A stretch of 64,000 bases of DNA, taken from Mucilaginibacter galii. Lineage in GTDB: Bacteria > Bacteroidota > Bacteroidia > Sphingobacteriales > Sphingobacteriaceae. The translations under genes and the position numbers were made by a program. Positions within the stretch are counted from its first letter, which is position 1, and every line of letters starts with the position of its first letter. The stretch lies in assembly GCF_014635825.1 (NCBI RefSeq), contig NZ_BMDO01000002.1, positions 1 to 64,000 of the forward strand, read 5' to 3'. The notes under the pieces are model-generated. The model was not told the DNA's origin. It did not search any database and was given only the letters and a program-made list of their open reading frames with translations. This document shows positions 9,515 through 19,300 of this stretch, piece after piece.

Positions 9515-10221
9515 CGTATCTGATTAAAGAAATTCAGCAACAACAGTCACAGTTAATCAACGGCTTAAAATCTATACTATGCAGTTGTTGATCTGGGCGT
9601 TGGAACTATTGTAAACTTAATGCGAGTAATTTGGAAATCACTTTTTTCTCAAAAATTAAAATATTGAAAATAAAGGTTTTAAATGGATGGTTTGCTGTTT
9701 CGTCCGCTCCGCTAAAAGGGTGTCAAAACCTACCCAGCGCATTTAAATCATAAATTTAGGTTCTTTTTTTATACCATAAGCGCCCGTTTCATACCAAGAA
9801 AAATGATAGGGAAAATTCTAAAGGTTTTAGGTCATCTTCTGGACAAACAAAGCAAAAGCAGACAGCAATAGCTTCGTTTCCCTGTACGCAAAGGGTTACT
9901 GTAGAAGGTAAAAGAGGCGAAATACCTCTTAAAAAGAATTTGAATCTCGAAAATGGAACGCACGTACCGGTTTTATGAAAGGCAGCGGTGGCAAAGTGCG
10001 GGTTACTACATTTATATTAACGAGGTGGGCAACGAATTATGATCCGTTGGTAAGTAAAGTGCACATCACAGGAACAAGCATTTGGACTGTGATGAAAATA
10101 ATAATTGCCATGTTAGCAAATGACGAAGCCCTAAAGCTTGCCATTACCAATTTTACTGAAAATAACCCCTGTGAACAGGAAAAAACTGGTAAAACTACGT
10201 GCATTTTAACCATCGAAAATA
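9515..10221. other. Gene-poor region with possible coding remnants
   Basis: No convincing gene in about 700 bp. Short open pieces in shifted frames (one ending at 9977; one from 9953 starting MERTYRFYERQRW; an 87-codon frame at 9975-10238) look like debris of one or more decayed genes, but none is recognised. The last has a stretch (GTSIWTVMKIIIAMLAND) with a faint resemblance to DUF433 antitoxin-like proteins; I do not rely on it. A weak hairpin followed by a T-run lies at 9727-9770 (AACCTA pairing with TAGGTT) and may end the helicase transcript. Confidence 0.45.
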
Positions 10222-10252
10222 TTGCTAAAACCATTTAGTAGGTCTATATTTG
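10222..10252 (+). promoter_or_regulatory. Promoter of the ROK kinase with embedded LacI-type operator
   Basis: A -33 element TTG at 10222-10224 is followed by CTAAAACCATTTAG (10225-10238), six bases, and a -7 element TATATTTG (10245-10252). The spacer is exactly 20 nt, as in the Bacteroidota consensus. The 14-bp sequence is an imperfect palindrome and differs by one base from the one in the SusC promoter, where it has the same position. The promoter fixes the start of the downstream gene at 10276 and not at the earlier in-frame ATG at 10222. Confidence 0.72.
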
Positions 10253-10275
10253 TTAGACGTTATAAAACCTTCCAG

Positions 10276-11172
10276 ATGTTTTTCATAAATTCTAACAGAT
10301 ATATATTAGGAGCCGACATTGGCGGATCGCACATTACTGCTGCCATAATAGATGGCAAGGAGCATAAAATTGTTGATGACACAATAGTTAGAATGCCTGT
10401 TGATCCTTCTGCTGTTTCAAGCGTTATTTTAGATACGTGGGCGGAAGCCATAACACAAGTTTTACACAAAGCGGCTGATGCCAAACCTGGGTTTTTAGCG
10501 TTCGCCATGCCCGGTCCATTCAATTATAGAGACGGCATTTCATTGATTAAGGGTTTACATAAATATGATCTTTTGTATGGCATAAATGTAAAAGACTATT
10601 TGAGTGAACACTTGAATTTACCGCCTCATTGTATTGGGTTGGTTAATGATGCACAAGCTTTTTTAGAAGGTGAGATCAGAGTAAATGGCTATGATAAATT
10701 AAAAAAAACTTTAGGTGTTACACTTGGTACTGGTTTGGGTACAGCCATTAGTTATAACGGCAACACTAACGATATGAATTTTGCAATGTTGCCATTTTTA
10801 AATGGATTTGCCGAAGAATATCTATCTACCAGGTGGTTTGTGAGTAAATATAACCAGCTATCAGGTCAAACAGTGAGTAATGTTAAAGATATGCTGATGC
10901 AGGAACAGTACACTGTTATAGATGCTGTATTTGAAGAATTTACTCACAATTTCTCACAATTTCTTGTTTCTGTGATTAACCAGGAAAGTATAGAGGTTGT
11001 AATTATTGGCGGCAACATTGCTAAAGCTGAAGATAGATTTTTGACCACCTTAAAAAATGATCTGAACAAAAATGGTGTACTTACCAAACCGTGTAACATA
11101 CTTATAGCTAATGTAGGCGAGTTATCGGCCATGATAGGTGCTGCCTTACAACTTAACGAGAATATTATTTAA
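10276..11172 (+). CDS. ROK-family sugar kinase
   Basis: 298 aa, cytoplasmic. The ATP-binding phosphate-1 motif GADIGGSHITAA is at 12-23, the catalytic-base Asp is probably Asp125 in LVNDAQAF, and the phosphate-2 motif TLGTGLGT is at 149-156. A third glycine-rich segment (VIIGGNIAKAED) lies near the C-terminus. The zinc-binding CxCGxxGC signature of many ROK kinases is absent. Expected role: ATP-dependent phosphorylation of a monosaccharide after uptake. The symporter gene starts 5 bp downstream, so the two form an operon. With a GH130 enzyme in the same locus, mannose or a related hexose is the best guess. Start chosen at 10276 because an upstream in-frame ATG lies inside the promoter. Confidence 0.85.
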   Translation: MFFINSNRYILGADIGGSHITAAIIDGKEHKIVDDTIVRMPVDPSAVSSVILDTWAEAITQVLHKAADAKPGFLAFAMPGPFNYRDGISLIKGLHKYDLLYGINVKDYLSEHLNLPPHCIGLVNDAQAFLEGEIRVNGYDKLKKTLGVTLGTGLGTAISYNGNTNDMNFAMLPFLNGFAEEYLSTRWFVSKYNQLSGQTVSNVKDMLMQEQYTVIDAVFEEFTHNFSQFLVSVINQESIEVVIIGGNIAKAEDRFLTTLKNDLNKNGVLTKPCNILIANVGELSAMIGAALQLNENII

Positions 11173-11177
11173 ACAAA

Positions 11178-12425
11178 ATGATTAGTCAAAAACCTGCTTT
11201 CACCGAGAAGAAGTTTGTTATCCTTATAACCTTTGCTACCGCATTGTTCTTGCTTTGGGGCCTTCTGCATGCAATGAGTGATGTATTAAACAAACATTTT
11301 CAAAACGTGCTAAATTTATCTAAATCCAAATCGGGCCTTATACAGTTATCTGTGTTTGGCGCATACTTTCTAATGAGCGTACCAGCTGGTATGTTCATGA
11401 AGCGCTTTGGTTACAAGTATGGTATCCTGTTTGGGTTGGCGCTGTTTGCATGCGGTACATTCTTATTTGTTCCGGCGGCTAATGCCCAATCGTTTACTTA
11501 TTTCCGAATCGCTTTATTTATATTGGGCTGTGGTATGGCCACGCTCGAAACGGTTGCACATCCTTTTGTTGCTTCATTGGGCGACCAGCGCACCAGCGAT
11601 CAGCGTCTTAACTTTGCCCAATCATTTAACGCCGTTGGCACTATTATAGGTCCGTTTTTAGGGTCATACTTTCTACTTAAATCGGCAAGCACCGTAACAA
11701 GCAGCACTAGCCTCGATTCGGTCAAAACATTGTACATCTGCATTGGGTGCTGCATACTTTTTATTGCGGTATGCTTTGCATTCATTAAAGTGCCCGACTT
11801 AACCGACCCGCACGCCGTAACCCCAGCCGATAGCCAGGAAGCGTTGAATATAGATACCGAAAAAGAGCAGGGATTAATTCAACACCGTCATTTTATAGCA
11901 GCCGTAGTGGCCCAGTTTTTCAATGTTGCCGCACAGGCAGGTACCTGGGCTTACTTCATTAATTACGGTGTAGATGTAATGCATTATAATGATGAAAAAG
12001 CGGCAAACTTTATGGTACTTTTTATGGCATTTATGGCATTTGGACGTTTTGTAGGAACTTACTTAATGAAGTTTATTGCCCCCAATGTGTTACTGGCCAT
12101 ATTTTCTGTTGGAAGTATTTTGGCTTGCCTTGTTGTTGCTCAAAGTTGGGGTTGGGTATCTTATGGTGCGCTTTTCATGGTTAACTTCTTTTTTAGCATC
12201 ATGTTTCCAACCATATTTAGCCTGGGATTAAAGAACCTTGGCAAACACACGCAGCAGGCGTCCTCATTTATCTCTATGGGTGTTGTTGGTGGCGCTGTAT
12301 TTCCATTAATTATGGGGTTAGTAGCTAACAAAAATGTAGCGCATGCCTATTACCTACCCATCATCTGTTACAGCGTTATATTATTATTTGCCATCCGCTT
12401 TTACAAAGTGAGGCATCAGGCATAA
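11178..12425 (+). CDS. FucP-type sugar:proton symporter (MFS)
   Basis: 415 aa with about 12 hydrophobic segments, no signal peptide; inner membrane. The N-terminal part (FATALFLLWGLLHAMSDVLN) and the pattern of charged loops match the FHS/FucP group of the major facilitator superfamily, which imports fucose, GlcNAc, glucose/galactose or mannose with protons. It follows the ROK kinase by 5 bp, giving an import-then-phosphorylate pair. A typical MFS loop signature follows helix 2 (KRFGYKYGILFGL). The sugar cannot be read from sequence; the GH130 gene across the terminator suggests mannose. Confidence 0.87.
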   Translation: MISQKPAFTEKKFVILITFATALFLLWGLLHAMSDVLNKHFQNVLNLSKSKSGLIQLSVFGAYFLMSVPAGMFMKRFGYKYGILFGLALFACGTFLFVPAANAQSFTYFRIALFILGCGMATLETVAHPFVASLGDQRTSDQRLNFAQSFNAVGTIIGPFLGSYFLLKSASTVTSSTSLDSVKTLYICIGCCILFIAVCFAFIKVPDLTDPHAVTPADSQEALNIDTEKEQGLIQHRHFIAAVVAQFFNVAAQAGTWAYFINYGVDVMHYNDEKAANFMVLFMAFMAFGRFVGTYLMKFIAPNVLLAIFSVGSILACLVVAQSWGWVSYGALFMVNFFFSIMFPTIFSLGLKNLGKHTQQASSFISMGVVGGAVFPLIMGLVANKNVAHAYYLPIICYSVILLFAIRFYKVRHQA

Positions 12426-12487
12426 GCACATAATTAACGTGCAATTCCGTAGGATTACAAGATCTGTAGAGTTGTTAACATAAGTAA

Positions 12488-12525
12488 CCAAAAAGGGCCG
12501 AACTAATTAGTTCGGCCCTTTTTGG
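12488..12525. terminator. Perfect 38-bp bidirectional terminator
   Basis: CCAAAAAGGGCCGAACTAA (12488-12506) is followed at once by its exact reverse complement (12507-12525). The stem has a GC-rich core and A/T tracts at both ends, as required for termination in both directions. It separates the convergent symporter and GH130 genes. Confidence 0.93.
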
Positions 12526-12542
12526 TATGGTAATTTGTGAAG

Positions 12543-13691
12543 TTAATTGATAGGATCGGGCGCCGAAGGGTGAGCCGGATCATATACCGCAACACCTACA
12601 CGTGAGTCGGCACAGCCATAGTATAAGAACCATTTTTTCTTGAAATACACCATACCTTCAATAAATACGGTTCCGGCCGGATACTGTCCGCTTTTTTCAA
12701 AACTTTCCATAGGCCTCAAAAATGGTACATCTAACCGTGTAATAAACTTTGACGGGTCGGCTTTGTTAAACAAGGCTTGGCCGGCGCAATATGTATTTGA
12801 ATTAAATCGCTTATCGCCATCGTCGCCAGCTTTATTTTTGCCGTTATAAAATAAAACAATGCCTTTCGAGGTGAGTAAGGCAGGTGGACCGCATTCTGTT
12901 AATTCACTATCGAAGTATCCTTTCCGTGGCGAAAAGAGTTCTTTGAGAGAACCGTCGTTGTTCACCACCGGCAACCAGTCTACCAGGTTCGTAGAGGTAG
13001 CCGCGTATACATGCAGTTCGCCCCAATACATCCAGTACTTGCCATTAATTTTGGTAACCACTTGTTTGCCGTTTACTACCTTAGTTAATATCGATGCCGA
13101 TTTATGTGGTACGTTTACAAATTTACCTTGATAAGCATCTTCAAAAATAGGCCCATGCTTAGTCCACTTTTTTAAATCTTTAGATGTAGCAACACCTAAA
13201 CGGGGCACATCACGGTTCCATTGTGTGTAAAACACCACGTAAGTACCATTGACTGTTACAGCAAGGCGCGGGTCTTCGCAGCCACCAGGCCATTCGTATT
13301 TCTTCTGATTATCATTAGCCGGATAAAAAACAGGTTTGGTGCTACGGTTAAAATGATAACCGTCTGCGCTGGAAGCATAACCTAAACGTGAGGTACGAAA
13401 ACCTATGCCGATACCATAACGGTCTTCTGCACGGTATAACACCACTACTTTGTTCTTGTATAGAGCTGCCCCGGGGTTAAACGTATCATTAGCTTCCCAG
13501 GCCACCTGCTTTTGCTGAATAGGGTCGTAAAAGGTAGCTGTGGTATCGGGCTTGATGATGGGGTTAAGCCCGACGGGACGCTTAAAGCCACCCATAGCCC
13601 ATTTAGGCAGTTTATTTTCCTGTGCATAAACCCCTGCCGGAATTAGCAAAGCAAGAACTGCTATTTTAACGAATATTATGATTTTTTTCAT
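12543..13691 (-). CDS. Secreted GH130-family glycoside hydrolase or phosphorylase
   Basis: 382 aa. A signal peptide (MKKIIIFVKIAVLALLIPAG, cut after VYAQ) predicts export to the periplasm or beyond. The body is a five-bladed propeller of the GH130 type: FNPGA at 71-75, LYRAED at 85-90, GGCEDPRL at 136-143, HKSAS and a final FLYYGCADSRVGVAVYDP. GH130 members cleave or phosphorolyse beta-mannosides; exported members in Bacteroidota loci are usually hydrolases acting on beta-1,2- or beta-1,4-linked mannose. Which applies here cannot be decided by eye. Start set at 13691 because it gives a complete signal peptide; a start 18 bp upstream is possible. A terminator-like hairpin lies just upstream, so expression depends on read-through from the SusCD operon. 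Confidence 0.82.
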   Translation of the reverse strand: MKKIIIFVKIAVLALLIPAGVYAQENKLPKWAMGGFKRPVGLNPIIKPDTTATFYDPIQQKQVAWEANDTFNPGAALYKNKVVVLYRAEDRYGIGIGFRTSRLGYASSADGYHFNRSTKPVFYPANDNQKKYEWPGGCEDPRLAVTVNGTYVVFYTQWNRDVPRLGVATSKDLKKWTKHGPIFEDAYQGKFVNVPHKSASILTKVVNGKQVVTKINGKYWMYWGELHVYAATSTNLVDWLPVVNNDGSLKELFSPRKGYFDSELTECGPPALLTSKGIVLFYNGKNKAGDDGDKRFNSNTYCAGQALFNKADPSKFITRLDVPFLRPMESFEKSGQYPAGTVFIEGMVYFKKKWFLYYGCADSRVGVAVYDPAHPSAPDPIN

Positions 13692-13724
13692 AGCGTTTAA
13701 TGCATACAAGCATGCCTGCTTTTA

Positions 13725-13782
13725 AATAAAAAGCCCATACCAGTAGGCCTAAACAAAAACGTTCACAGGCTACCGGTATGGG
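13725..13782 (-). terminator. Hairpin followed by T-run between LamG and GH130 genes
   Basis: Read on the minus strand, CCCATACCGGTAG pairs with CTACTGGTATGGG across a loop of about 23 bases, followed by CTTTTTATTT. This has the form of an intrinsic terminator inside the operon. It would lower expression of the GH130 gene relative to SusC, SusD and the LamG protein. Confidence 0.7.
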
Positions 13783-13808
13783 GTTAATAGTTTTAATATA
13801 GCCAGCGA

Positions 13809-14819
13809 TTATGGTTGCTCAGTGGTGTAAATAGACAACACTTCTGCATCGGTTAAAGCACGGCTGTAATAACGGATATCATCCATCGCACCTCTGAAGT
13901 ACGACTGCCCTTTTAAACTTTTTGGTAAATTTTGACCAATCACCAAATTAACAGGCGTAGGCAATGTTACAGGCGTGCCGGTTACAGCAGCCGTTTTTAC
14001 CAATTTATCGTTTACATAAAACTTCATCGTTCCGTTTATATAAGATACGCCAATGTATGTCCAAACATCTTGAGGAACAACACCAGGATTGCTATCTACA
14101 TCACGATAACCGTCGTCAACGTGAAGGGTTAAAAACATGAAGTTGCTGCCCTGTAACTGGAACTTGAATCCGTTGTAAGAGTTTAAAGCGATCATATAGT
14201 TGTCCGGGTTAGTTTCACGGCGTTTCACCCACATGGTAATAGTAAACTCTTTCGGGTTAAGATCAGTAGTATAAGGTATTTCAATGTTAGAACCGTTTGC
14301 AAAATCGAACGCGCTGTTGGCCGCGTTGTAACGGTCGGCAACCAATTTAGGCAAAGTATTACCATCGGTGGTTGAGTTGATATAACCCGTCATTAGTATA
14401 CCATTATGGCCATGACCGGATACGTCGTTTGCGTTACCTGTAAAGTCCCATTTAGCAATCAGGTTATCCGAAGATACATCCTGAATCTGTCTTGATTTAA
14501 AAACACCTAAAGCCCGGTTCAAATTGGCGGTTGCGTTATCAACTTCACGCTGACTGTATTGCGTAGCGTTTTTTGTTGCTGTAGCTAAATCAATTGCTTT
14601 CTTAAGGTCCGCACGCGAACCTACCGAATATAATCCAGCTCTTTTACCTTCAGTTGAGTTAGTGTACAAAGCAGTTGCTGCATCAATGGCTGTGCTGATC
14701 GTAGCCTTATCCGAGGCGGCCGGTTGCTGCGTATTAGCATCTTTTTTGCAGGAACTAATACAGCTAAGCAATACAATTAATATTGCCCATGTGCAAGAAT
14801 ATTTGATGTATGTTTTCAT
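13809..14819 (-). CDS. LamG-domain surface lipoprotein of the polysaccharide utilisation locus
   Basis: 336 aa. Signal peptide with lipobox LSCISSC, so a lipoprotein, probably on the cell surface. Residues about 35-115 form a helical segment resembling the FIVAR/DUF4972-like repeats of Bacteroidota glycan-associated proteins (DKATISTAIDAATALY ... NLNRALGVFKSRQ). Residues about 120-336 are a concanavalin/LamG-like jelly roll (LIAKWDFTGNANDVSGHGHNG ... GAMDDIRYYSRALTDAEV). No catalytic residues are recognised. Its place directly after SusD is that of a surface glycan-binding protein (SusE/F-like); this is inference from position and fold. The gap to SusD is 20 bp. Confidence 0.8.
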   Translation of the reverse strand: MKTYIKYSCTWAILIVLLSCISSCKKDANTQQPAASDKATISTAIDAATALYTNSTEGKRAGLYSVGSRADLKKAIDLATATKNATQYSQREVDNATANLNRALGVFKSRQIQDVSSDNLIAKWDFTGNANDVSGHGHNGILMTGYINSTTDGNTLPKLVADRYNAANSAFDFANGSNIEIPYTTDLNPKEFTITMWVKRRETNPDNYMIALNSYNGFKFQLQGSNFMFLTLHVDDGYRDVDSNPGVVPQDVWTYIGVSYINGTMKFYVNDKLVKTAAVTGTPVTLPTPVNLVIGQNLPKSLKGQSYFRGAMDDIRYYSRALTDAEVLSIYTTEQP

Positions 14820-14839
14820 TACTTAAACTTTAATATGGG

Positions 14840-16342
14840 TTATAAACCTTTGTTTGTAGAGCGTTCGCTTGCAGGAATAGGGAAAAACCTGTTATTGTTA
14901 TAATTGAAATTAGGCTTATCGCGCAGTGCGTTGCTGGCATAAGTACTACCATACCGTATAATGTCAAAATAACGCTGAAACTCCAGTGCAAGCTCTGAGC
15001 GCCTTTCACGACGTATAATATCACGCAGCTGTGTTTGGCTGGTTGTAGTTACATCCGGTAACAAGCCTGCCGGAACCGTGCCTGCGCCAGTTAGTGTATT
15101 ATCATACAAATAGCTTTCCCTTGCTCTTTTTCTTACTTTGTTTAACGGAATTAATGCAGCCGTGCTATTTCCACTCTCATTAAGCGCTTCTGCTTCAATC
15201 AGCAAAACATCGGCAAAGCGTATGGCCTCTACATTAAGGTTACCATCTCCGCGGGTTGCGGCAGGAATTTCTGTAAGCGGCTGTATTTGCTTCTTGGTCA
15301 CATAACCTGTTGATGTCCAGCTGGGATCGAATGGAGTGCCAAAAAATGATTGACCTGCTCTGCCCACGGTATAATCAAGCCTTGGATCAACTACGCCTGA
15401 GGCTGTTTTCTCAAAATTATCAACCAGACTTTGAGTGGGTAAAAAGAACCCGTAACCATTTAATGCACCACGTGGTGCAAAAGACTGGTTCAAGCCATTG
15501 CCTTGCTTTGGGTTTAACCCTGCAGTGTGCAGTATAGAAAATATAGCTTCCGTGTTATTTTTAGTGGTGGCACTAAAATTATCTGTAAATTTTGGAGTAA
15601 GCGAATAAATACCAAGCGCTTCTACCTGTTGTGCAGTGGCTGCGGCTTGTGCGTACTTTTGTTCAAAAAGATAGCTTTTAGCCAGTAATGCAAGAGCTGC
15701 ACCTTTAGTAACCCGGCCTAAATCGGCACCCGACCAAGTACTGGGCAGTGCTGCTGAGGCCTCCGTACAGTCTTTCTCAATTTGTGCAAAAATCTGAGTC
15801 TGAGGTACTATTGGTGATTGTGTATTATCGGCTGTGGCAACGTTTAACCTCAGGGGTATATTACCGTAGCAATTAGTAAGTATAAAATAATAATACGCCC
15901 GTAAAAACTTAGCCTGAGCGGTAATAAGTGTTCTGCTGGCTTCGGGGATAGCGGTGTTGGCATTAGCAAGTCCGTTGAGCACAAAGTTGGCCTTTAATAC
16001 GCCATCGTAATATCTGGCCCACACACCTTCAACAGCCGAATTGTTGTTTAATATGTTAAACACATCAATTTGATCATAATCGGCCTGGTCGCCCGGTAAG
16101 CCACCTTTAACGGCATCGTCCGAAGATACGTCACCCAACACCCATATCGGATTTCCAGTGCCGCTTACAAAAGTAAGGGGTACATAGGCTGCGTTAACTG
16201 CTGCATTGGCATTGGCAACCGAAGTAAAGTATTTGTCTTGAGGATAATCGCCAAGAACCGGTTGATCGAGTATTTTTTTACAACTCGCTGCAGAAAGCAG
16301 TATTCCTGCTGATAAAGCGATGTATATATATTTTTTTAGCAT
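14840..16342 (-). CDS. SusD/RagB-family nutrient-binding outer-membrane lipoprotein
   Basis: 500 aa. Lipoprotein signal MLKKYIYIALSAGILLSAASC with the acylated Cys in AASCKK. The N-terminal SusD-like part (ILDQPVLGDYPQDKYFTS...) and the C-terminal RagB part (IIRRERRSELALEFQRYFDIIRYG, ending NNNRFFPIPASE) are both present at full family length. It forms the lid of the SusC pore and binds glycan at the cell surface. Start placed at 16342, 22 bp after SusC ends; the upstream in-frame codons would spoil the signal peptide. Confidence 0.95.
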   Translation of the reverse strand: MLKKYIYIALSAGILLSAASCKKILDQPVLGDYPQDKYFTSVANANAAVNAAYVPLTFVSGTGNPIWVLGDVSSDDAVKGGLPGDQADYDQIDVFNILNNNSAVEGVWARYYDGVLKANFVLNGLANANTAIPEASRTLITAQAKFLRAYYYFILTNCYGNIPLRLNVATADNTQSPIVPQTQIFAQIEKDCTEASAALPSTWSGADLGRVTKGAALALLAKSYLFEQKYAQAAATAQQVEALGIYSLTPKFTDNFSATTKNNTEAIFSILHTAGLNPKQGNGLNQSFAPRGALNGYGFFLPTQSLVDNFEKTASGVVDPRLDYTVGRAGQSFFGTPFDPSWTSTGYVTKKQIQPLTEIPAATRGDGNLNVEAIRFADVLLIEAEALNESGNSTAALIPLNKVRKRARESYLYDNTLTGAGTVPAGLLPDVTTTSQTQLRDIIRRERRSELALEFQRYFDIIRYGSTYASNALRDKPNFNYNNNRFFPIPASERSTNKGL

Positions 16343-16363
16343 AATTGTTAAATTTAGAGGCAA

Positions 16364-19300
16364 TTAAAAATTAGCGTTTATACCAAAGGTGATGGTGCGC
16401 GCCGATGGATAGGTACCAAAGTCTATACCTACAGCTCTTACACCATCGCCCAATGAATTGTTGTTAACGGCAATTTCTGGGTCTATACCGGTGTACTTGG
16501 TTACAGTAAACACGTTTTGTACGCTGGCAAACACCCGCATGTTAGATATTTTAAAACGGTTAATGAGCTTAGAGTTAAAGGTATAACCTGCCTGCACATT
16601 TTTAAGTCTCAAATAAGATCCGCTTTCTAAAAAGCGGGTAGAGGGCTGCTTATTGTTAACCGCACCGTTCCATGACAAACGCGGAAATTCGTTAGTGCTG
16701 CCTTCGCCGGTCCAGCTTTGTGTGGCTATACGCTCGGTAATGTTAAACGCACGGTAGAAGCCTTCAATATCTGTATTAATCTGGTTGTAAATTTTATTGC
16801 CGTTCACACCCTGAAAAAACAAGCTTACATCAAACCCACTATATGAAAAATTAGTAGTTAATCCGTAAGTGAATTTAGGAATAGGGCTGCCTACATAGCT
16901 GCGATCATTAAAATCTATAATTCCGTCAGGTACACCGTTCGGGCCGCTAATGTCTTTAAACATAACATCGCCGGGCTGTATGCCAGGGCCTTGGTAAGCA
17001 TGAGTAAACACCTGTTGGGCATTTTGGAAGATCCCCTCTTGCTGTAAAAGGAAAAAAGAGCCTATAGGCTGGCCTACTCCAGTTTGTGTGGCATAATAAT
17101 TATTATCGATACGGCCACCAACCAGCGGACTGCCGCCTGCTAATGAAGTTACCCGGTTTTTAATTGTTGCAAAGTTGCCAAGTACCTCATACTTAAATTT
17201 ATTCATGCTGCCCCTATAACTAAGCTCAAATTCAAACCCCTCATTGCGCACACCGCCCGAATTAACATTGGCACTGCTTACGCCGCCTGCACTGGTAGGT
17301 AGCTGCGGTGGCAACAATAGGCCCTTGGTGTTTTTGCGGTAATAGTCTGCCGAAAACGATAACTTATTATTAAATAAACCTAAATCTAAGCCAATATCTG
17401 CTTGTGTCTGGGTTTCCCATTTTACCATAGGGTTGCCTAACAATACTATAGAGTTTCCCTGATTGCTTGCACCGTTAAAGGGATAAAAATTAACCTGGCG
17501 TACTAACGTAGCATAATCATAGTCGCCAATTGACTGATTACCCAGAGAGCCAAGGCCTGCACGCAATTTTAACAGCGATATTGGTTTTACATTTTTCAAG
17601 AACTCTTCCCGATCAATGCGCCAGCCTACTGAACCACCATAAAAATTACCGTAGCGGTCAGATGGGTCTAAGCGTGAGGAGCCGTCGCGTCTTACATTAA
17701 AGGCAGCTAAGTATTTATCTGAAAAGGTATAGTTAACCCTTGCAAAAAGTGAACTTAATGCCCAGTGGGTTTGACCACCACCGTTTTGTTGTATTCCTAA
17801 TCCGTTACCTAAGTATTGAAACTCGCTGCTTTGATTCGGATAGTTAGTACGCGAGCCGCCTAACGAGGTAGAGTTGCTTTTTATAATTTCGGTACCTGCT
17901 AAAAATGTAAACACATGTTTTTTAGCCAGGGTTAAATTATAAGTAGCTGTGTTTGTCCAGTTATAATCAAAGTAGTTATTATTTGATTGCGCCAGGCTGT
18001 TTGGCGAGTTTAAAAAGCGATCAATACCCCAGGTAGCAAAAAATTGCTTGTAATCAACTATGCGGAAATTGGTTCCGAAATCGGTACGTATCTTTAAGTT
18101 TTTAATCGGATTAATTTCCAGGTAAACGTTTCCTAATAAGGAGTAGGTGTTAAAATTGCGGTCATAATTGTCTGCAAAGCCTACCGGGTTAAGTCCGTCT
18201 CCAAAAAATTCAGGGTTTGTAGGGATGTCTACAAATTGCCCGTTGGCATTGTAAACGGGTGTAGCCGGTGTTCTGAACAAGGCATAACGCAGAACGCTTG
18301 CACCAGGGTTACCATCGCCAAAACCATCGCCCGATGTACCTACCTGCCTGTTTTTCGAATAGCCTAAATTCATATTCACGCCTACCGTAAATATCTTAGA
18401 TATGTTACTGTTTATAGCCGTGCGTAAGTTAAGACGATCGAAAGAAGAGTTTTTGATCAATCCATTTTGTTTAAAATAGTTGGCCGATACAATATAAGTA
18501 GTGTTTTCGCCGCCGCCACTTAACGAAACCTGCGCATTGGTAATAGGAGCAGGCTTTAACACCTCGCGCTGCCAGTCAACATCGGGCAACGCACCAATTA
18601 TGTTGGCCGGAATAGCTGCACGACCATCGTTAGCTGCGGCAGTATTGTATGCGACTACGTATTGTTGTGTATTAGCCATCTTAACAAGGTGTTGCGAAGT
18701 TTGCACACCAGTGTACGCATTTACATTGATTTTTGGCGTACCAGTCTTGCCTTTTTTAGTGGTTACAAGAACCACCCCGCTAGCCGCACGGGCACCATAT
18801 ATAGCAGCCGAGGCGGCATCCTTGAGTACGCTAATGCTTTCAATGTCGTTTGGCGAAATTTGATTGATACCATTTGGTGTAGGCACCCCATCAATTACAT
18901 ATAAGGGATTGTTGTCACCAATGGTTCCAATTCCCCTTATGCGTACACTGATAGCATCGCCGGGTGCACCGGTTTGTTGGGTAACCGCCACGCCTGCAGC
19001 TTTACCTTGCAAAATCTGATCGGCCCCGCCAACAGGCAGGTTGGCAATATCGCTGCTTTTTACAACGGCCACTGCGCCGGTAAGGTCAACCTTGCGTTGC
19101 GTTCCATAACCTACTACCACTACATCGTTAAGCGATGTAGTAGATGCAACAAGATTGATGGTCATTTCCTTACTAAAATCGGCGGGAATACTCACCGGAT
19201 CGTAACCAACGTACTTAATATCAAGTATTGCACCGTCCGGGGCGTTAATACGGAAAATACCGTTAACATCGGTAGTGGCACCACCGGTGCCGCCTTTTAC

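Noticed and set aside
127-9770. Similar AGCGC...TTTAAATC...ATTTAGG stretches at about 129-150 and 9736-9760, considered as attachment sites of a genomic island
   Set aside because: Each is better explained as a hairpin terminator; the likeness is mostly AT-rich stem sequence, identity is imperfect, and no integrase gene lies between or beside them.
10222-10275. Earlier in-frame ATG for the ROK kinase
   Set aside because: This ATG overlaps the -33 box and precedes the -7 box, so it would not be transcribed from the predicted promoter.
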